Shown: positions 16,295 to 19,451 of the stretch, in pieces
Layout: every line of letters starts with the position of its first letter
How positions within the stretch are numbered: position 1 is the stretch's first letter
Source of the DNA: Zelonia costaricensis
Lineage: Eukaryota > Euglenozoa > Kinetoplastea > Trypanosomatida > Trypanosomatidae
NCBI GenBank assembly: GCA_030849075.1
Contig: JASAOO010003134.1
Span: 4,845 to 24,295, forward strand
Length of the DNA stretch: 19,451 nucleotides
Reading direction: 5' to 3'
The notes under the pieces: model-generated
Seen by the model: only the letters and a program-made list of their open reading frames with translations
The model's database searches: none
What the model was told of the DNA's origin: nothing
Made by a program: the position numbers and the translations under genes

Positions 16295-17122
16295 GACCAC
16301 GATTGGAGAAATCGAGAGGGGTGCGTGTGTTGCCTGTCGATGCACGGGGAGCCTGTGCGTGTGCGTATGTGTATGTGTGTGTGTGCGTGTGAGCGCCTGA
16401 GTGTGTGCCTGTGCCTTTATGATGGAGTACCCGCTTGACTTAGCGGGGCGATTAGGGGGAAGGGGGCGTGTGGCAGCGAAGAGGAGGGAAAGGCGTGGGG
16501 AAGAGGACGTGTGGGGATGAGGGATGTCAACTGCCAGCGCATGCGCATCTCGAGGAGAACCGCGGTCGGCGCAACCCTCCCCCACATACGAAGCCCGTTG
16601 AGACCACACGACGATTTGCCTTCTCCTTCTGTTATCGTTATCGGGGAGGGGGGCGAGAGGGGTGGGGAGGGGGGGGGAGGCGCTTGCCAGCGGACTTCAG
16701 CCCCCCGCCCCCGCCCCTCCCTCGCCTTTCCAGCGTCGCCTACAGGATTGATTGCGTGGCCCACGCGGCCACGGAGAGGACGAACACGACGACGACACGT
16801 TCAGATGCCCTCGGCAGACATCCCAAACAAACACGGCTGCCGCTGCTGCTGCTCTGTCGTTGGAGAGAGGGCGGCAAATGCCAACTACAGCCACGACATC
16901 AACCTCTTCAAGTACAACACAATGACTTAGGGAATAGACTGTGAAGACGCCGCTATCGAGTTTCGGGCACGTACACGCCTCTTCCGACACGCCACGCACC
17001 GCGGCCCCTGCTACGTGTGGGTGAGTGTGCCATAGGCTCAAGTACGCAAGGATGCGAAGATGCATGTCAGCCAAGCACAGACACACCTGCGTGCAGGGCG
17101 CGCGGTAGTTACGCCTGGCTTC
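16295..17122. other. Spacer between the two dehydrogenase genes
   Basis: No gene is supported. It holds the 3' UTR of the upstream dehydrogenase and the 5' region of the downstream one. Contents include a TG-rich stretch (about 16357-16392) and a G-rich/C-rich region near 16640-16720. Confidence 0.55.
16439..16440 (-). promoter_or_regulatory. Candidate spliced-leader acceptor AG for the 14654-16294 gene
   Basis: The sense strand has a C/T run (about 16471-16452) followed by gctaAG as the first AG. This would give a 5' UTR of about 144 nt. The tract is short, so the call is tentative. Confidence 0.3.
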
Positions 17123-18643
17123 TCACTCCGACCGCACCGTGTAGTATTTCGCAATCGTCTTGGCCATCGCCCAGTGCACGACCTCGTCACGGCTCTTCGG
17201 GTCCTGGGCACGCTTGCTCAGCCCACTCGGCATCAGCGTGCACTCGGCGTAGTAGCCGCCGTTCTCCACGGTGTCCCGCACGCAGCAGCTTACCACCGTC
17301 TGACTGCCCTCGTACGCGTCCTTGATCCAGAGGGAGCGCAAGGAGCGCGCGATGACGTTGTTGCCGAGGAACGGGGTCGCGTTCTCCTGCTGCAGCAGGG
17401 TGAAGCAGAAGCCCGGGTCAGCGCAGCACACATCAACGGGGTGCAAGTCGCTCTGCCGGTTGACCGGTATGCCCTCGTAACGGCGGTTGGCCAGGGATTG
17501 TGCGTGGTAGATGTTGCCCAGCTTCGACGCGCTGTAGCATCGCGCCGTAACCTGCGCCTCGTGCGGACCCGGCAGCAACTGCATGCGCTCCCGCACCACG
17601 TTCGCCCGCGACACGCCGTTGTGCGACGCGCACGTGACGTACACGATACGACCGCAGCGGTGCGGCGACTTGCGCAGAGACGGCAGCAGCGCCTCGGTGA
17701 AGTGGAACGGGCCCAGGAAGTTCACCCCGATGTGCTCCTCGAACTTCTGCTTCGTCACCGTCGGCTCCTCCTTCCACACCCCCGCGCAGTTCACGAGGAG
17801 GTCGATGCGGTCGTTCACAAGAGCCTTGATGCGAGCCGCGGTGGCCATCACCTCCAGCTGGTCCATGTAGTCCATCGCAATAAAAGTTACCCGCTTCTCG
17901 AGCGGCTCGCTCGCGGGCGCGGCGGACGCAGCGGACTCCGCCGCTGGCGCGCGGGCCGCGGACGGGCGGCAGTTCTGCACGAAGAACTCCATCGTCTCCG
18001 CCTCCTTGCCGGGCGGAGCGGCAATGATGACGCGCGCGCCCATGTCGAGCAGCTGCATCGCAGTGTACAGCCCGATGCCGCTCGTGCCGCCCGTCACGAC
18101 ACACGTGTAGCCGTGCATATCCTTGCGAATGGCGTTGCTGCGGCCGTGCACGCTCAGCCGCTGTGCCACAATGCTGGCCGTTGCGTAGAGGCCGGCTTGT
18201 ACAGGGGTGAGGTAGGCGGCGAGCGCGGCGTAGCCGCCGTACAGCAGCAGCGGCAGCCACAGTCGGCGGCTGTGCAGGAGGAGGTAGCCGGTGTGCGCGG
18301 TGGCCGAGTACGACGGCACGTCGTCTGCGCCGGCGTACGCGGAGGCCTCGGCCTTGTCTTCGCTGAACTTGTGAACTCCTGAGCGGGCACTCCCCGGGGC
18401 GTGGGCCGCACCGGTGGGCGAGGGCGTTGCAGACGACAGGGACCGCGCCGCACGCTGCCGACCCGCGGCCGCACCGTTAGAGGTGCCAGGCGTAGACGTC
18501 GCGGGGGTGGTGGAGGAGGGGGAGGCGGAGCCGGCGAGCCGACGTGGGGTGAGCGGCTCTGCGGAGGGGGCGGCGGCGCAGGTCGAAGCTGCTGCGGCTG
18601 CTGCCGTCGCTGCCGCGCGAGTGGGAAGCCCGAAGCGCAGCAT
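17123..18643 (-). CDS. Short-chain dehydrogenase/reductase, retinol-dehydrogenase-like (tandem paralogue)
   Basis: This 506-aa protein has an SDR core with TGGTSGIG (184-191), NCAG (285-288), a Ser near 340 (VTCASH) and catalytic YSASK (370-374). It is expected to be an NAD(P)(H)-dependent oxidoreductase of unknown substrate. The first about 90 residues are Ala/Ser/Thr/Pro-rich with scattered Arg (MLRFGLPTRAAATAAAAAAS), consistent with an organelle targeting sequence. Hydrophobic stretches at about 128-145 and 150-160 lie just before the fold. An Ala-rich loop (about 228-247) is inserted after the cofactor region. The C-terminus EGSQTVVSCCVRD...NGGYYAECTLMPSGLSK closely parallels the neighbouring SDR (14654-16294), although the two have diverged elsewhere. 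The start at 18643 is chosen because the upstream frame is CA-repeat and Pro-rich. Confidence 0.93.
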   Translation of the reverse strand: MLRFGLPTRAAATAAAAAASTCAAAPSAEPLTPRRLAGSASPSSTTPATSTPGTSNGAAAGRQRAARSLSSATPSPTGAAHAPGSARSGVHKFSEDKAEASAYAGADDVPSYSATAHTGYLLLHSRRLWLPLLLYGGYAALAAYLTPVQAGLYATASIVAQRLSVHGRSNAIRKDMHGYTCVVTGGTSGIGLYTAMQLLDMGARVIIAAPPGKEAETMEFFVQNCRPSAARAPAAESAASAAPASEPLEKRVTFIAMDYMDQLEVMATAARIKALVNDRIDLLVNCAGVWKEEPTVTKQKFEEHIGVNFLGPFHFTEALLPSLRKSPHRCGRIVYVTCASHNGVSRANVVRERMQLLPGPHEAQVTARCYSASKLGNIYHAQSLANRRYEGIPVNRQSDLHPVDVCCADPGFCFTLLQQENATPFLGNNVIARSLRSLWIKDAYEGSQTVVSCCVRDTVENGGYYAECTLMPSGLSKRAQDPKSRDEVVHWAMAKTIAKYYTVRSE

Positions 18644-18853
18644 GCTGATGGGGCCGAAAAGAAGTGCGTGCTTGCGTATCTGTGAAGAGGATCTGACGAG
18701 TGGAGTGGGGTGCTGTGCTGCCCCCCTTCTACGTACTGCGTTTGTGTTTGTGTGTGTGTGCGTATGCTGGCGATCACGTTTCGTGAAGATGCGGGATGCA
18801 GGCGGGGGAGAGGGAAGGTGGGGGTGGACGTGGAGAGCGGCGCGTGGTTGGGT

Positions 18854-18866
18854 GGGGGGGGGGGGG
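18854..18866. repeat. Poly-G run (G13)
   Basis: G13 on the plus strand, C13 on the sense strand, in the spacer about 210 nt upstream of the dehydrogenase start. Confidence 0.8.
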
Positions 18867-19018
18867 AGGCCGGGCTGGGCAGGGTGAGGGCTGAGAAGCA
18901 CGTGGTGGAACGCCACTTCCAATCGCCAAGCTAAGCGACACGAAGTAAGGCGGTCGTGCTTCCAGAGGCCGCAAGTCTTTTATTTTCTTCTCTTGTCCTG
19001 ACGCATGCGCCATCACGA

Positions 19019-19041
19019 CACACACACACACACACACACAC
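19019..19041. repeat. (CA)n microsatellite
   Basis: An uninterrupted CA tract in the likely 3' UTR of the rightmost gene. Confidence 0.85.
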
Positions 19042-19155
19042 GCAGAAACCCGATGCATCCGCACCCTCTCCTACACAAGAAAAGGAAAGCATTTAGCGCG
19101 TGCGCGGCTCCAGCAGCCGCACTACAGCGTCACCACCGGCACAAAAGCGGGAGGA

Positions 19156-19451
19156 CTAGTCGTCGTCGTACTCGGGCCGCGGCGCTAACTCCCACTCGGG
19201 CCGCCGCTGCACCGACTTGATGGTTTGGTTCTTGGCCGTGCCGTTGTAGTCGCCGATCTTCTTGGCAACATTCTCCTTCGTCACGCCCGGCTCATCGAGC
19301 CACTCCTTCACGTAGTCGTCGCGGGCCTTTGCCATCGTGTCGCGCTGATCCTCGTAGGAGTACTCGGCCCAGTACTTGCGCTGCCGCGGGTCAAAGTACT
19401 GTGGCTTCTTCTCCTCGAGGTTGACGTACGCCGCCTTCATGCGCTTCTGGT
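19156..19451 (-). CDS. Unknown acidic/charged protein, C-terminal part (possibly cut by the window edge)
   Basis: The family is not recognised. From a Met at 19438-19440 the frame gives 94 residues (MKAAYVNLEEKKPQYFDPRQ...) and ends in PRPEYDDD at a TAG (19156-19158). It is rich in Lys, Asp, Glu and Tyr, with GC3-biased codons and no low complexity, so it looks like a real protein. Three further codons (Q-K-R) are open up to the edge, so the Met may be internal and the protein longer. The central part (AEYSYEDQRDTMAKARDDYVKEW) is probably helical. There is no membrane segment. The size and composition would suit a small mitochondrial complex or ribosomal subunit, but that is only a guess. Confidence 0.7.
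   Translation of the reverse strand, partial: QKRMKAAYVNLEEKKPQYFDPRQRKYWAEYSYEDQRDTMAKARDDYVKEWLDEPGVTKENVAKKIGDYNGTAKNQTIKSVQRRPEWELAPRPEYDDD

Larger units (their letters stand above)
18644..19155. other. Spacer upstream of the 17123-18643 gene
   Basis: No gene is seen. It contains G13 (18854-18866), a GT-rich stretch (about 18741-18760) and a (CA)n tract (19019-19041). Confidence 0.55.

Noticed and set aside
1..19451. CRISPR array, tRNA, rRNA or spliced-leader genes
   Set aside because: I saw no regularly spaced repeats with unique spacers and recognised no tRNA, rRNA or spliced-leader sequence; the repeats are simple microsatellites.

Overview
The window looks like nuclear DNA of a trypanosomatid, most likely of the Leishmania/Leptomonas/Crithidia group (Leishmaniinae). 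The reasons are GC-rich codon usage, uninterrupted genes all on one strand (minus), long pyrimidine-rich spacers on the sense strand with (CA/TG)n and poly-G/C microsatellites, and the protein families present. The species cannot be fixed from sequence alone. All genes are read from high to low coordinates, as expected for one polycistronic transcription unit resolved by spliced-leader trans-splicing and polyadenylation.

In transcription order the window holds: the 3' part, or all, of a small acidic unknown protein (19156-19440+); two tandem, diverged short-chain dehydrogenase/reductases (17123-18643 and 14654-16294); a 106-aa unknown protein (13646-13966); a PABPN1-like RNA-binding protein split into two exons (11724-12485 and 8938-9225) by a putative 2,498-bp cis-spliced intron; a very long FATP/very-long-chain acyl-CoA synthetase (3309-7370); a chagasin-type inhibitor of cysteine peptidases, ICP (1164-1505); and a decayed reading frame (1-779) that runs off the left edge and carries an unusual set of perfect short hairpins.

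The most important observation is the split RRM gene. The RRM breaks off in its last beta strand at ATC|GTATGT (11724/11723). It resumes in phase 0 after CTGCAG| at 9226/9225 with V-T-H-K-R-S-N and an Arg/Gly-rich tail, which is how PABPN1-type proteins continue. Cis-introns are extremely rare in trypanosomatids, and poly(A) polymerase is one of the few known cases. A second intron in a poly(A)-linked gene would therefore be notable. The intron has A-rich tracts on the sense strand, and the protein has a PAM2-like motif (residues 108-117) of the kind that binds the MLLE domain of cytoplasmic poly(A)-binding protein.

The remaining sequence is spacer: UTRs, polypyrimidine tracts and microsatellites. 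I see no tRNA, rRNA, CRISPR array or intact transposase. The large plus-strand reading frames are antisense shadows of GC-rich genes.
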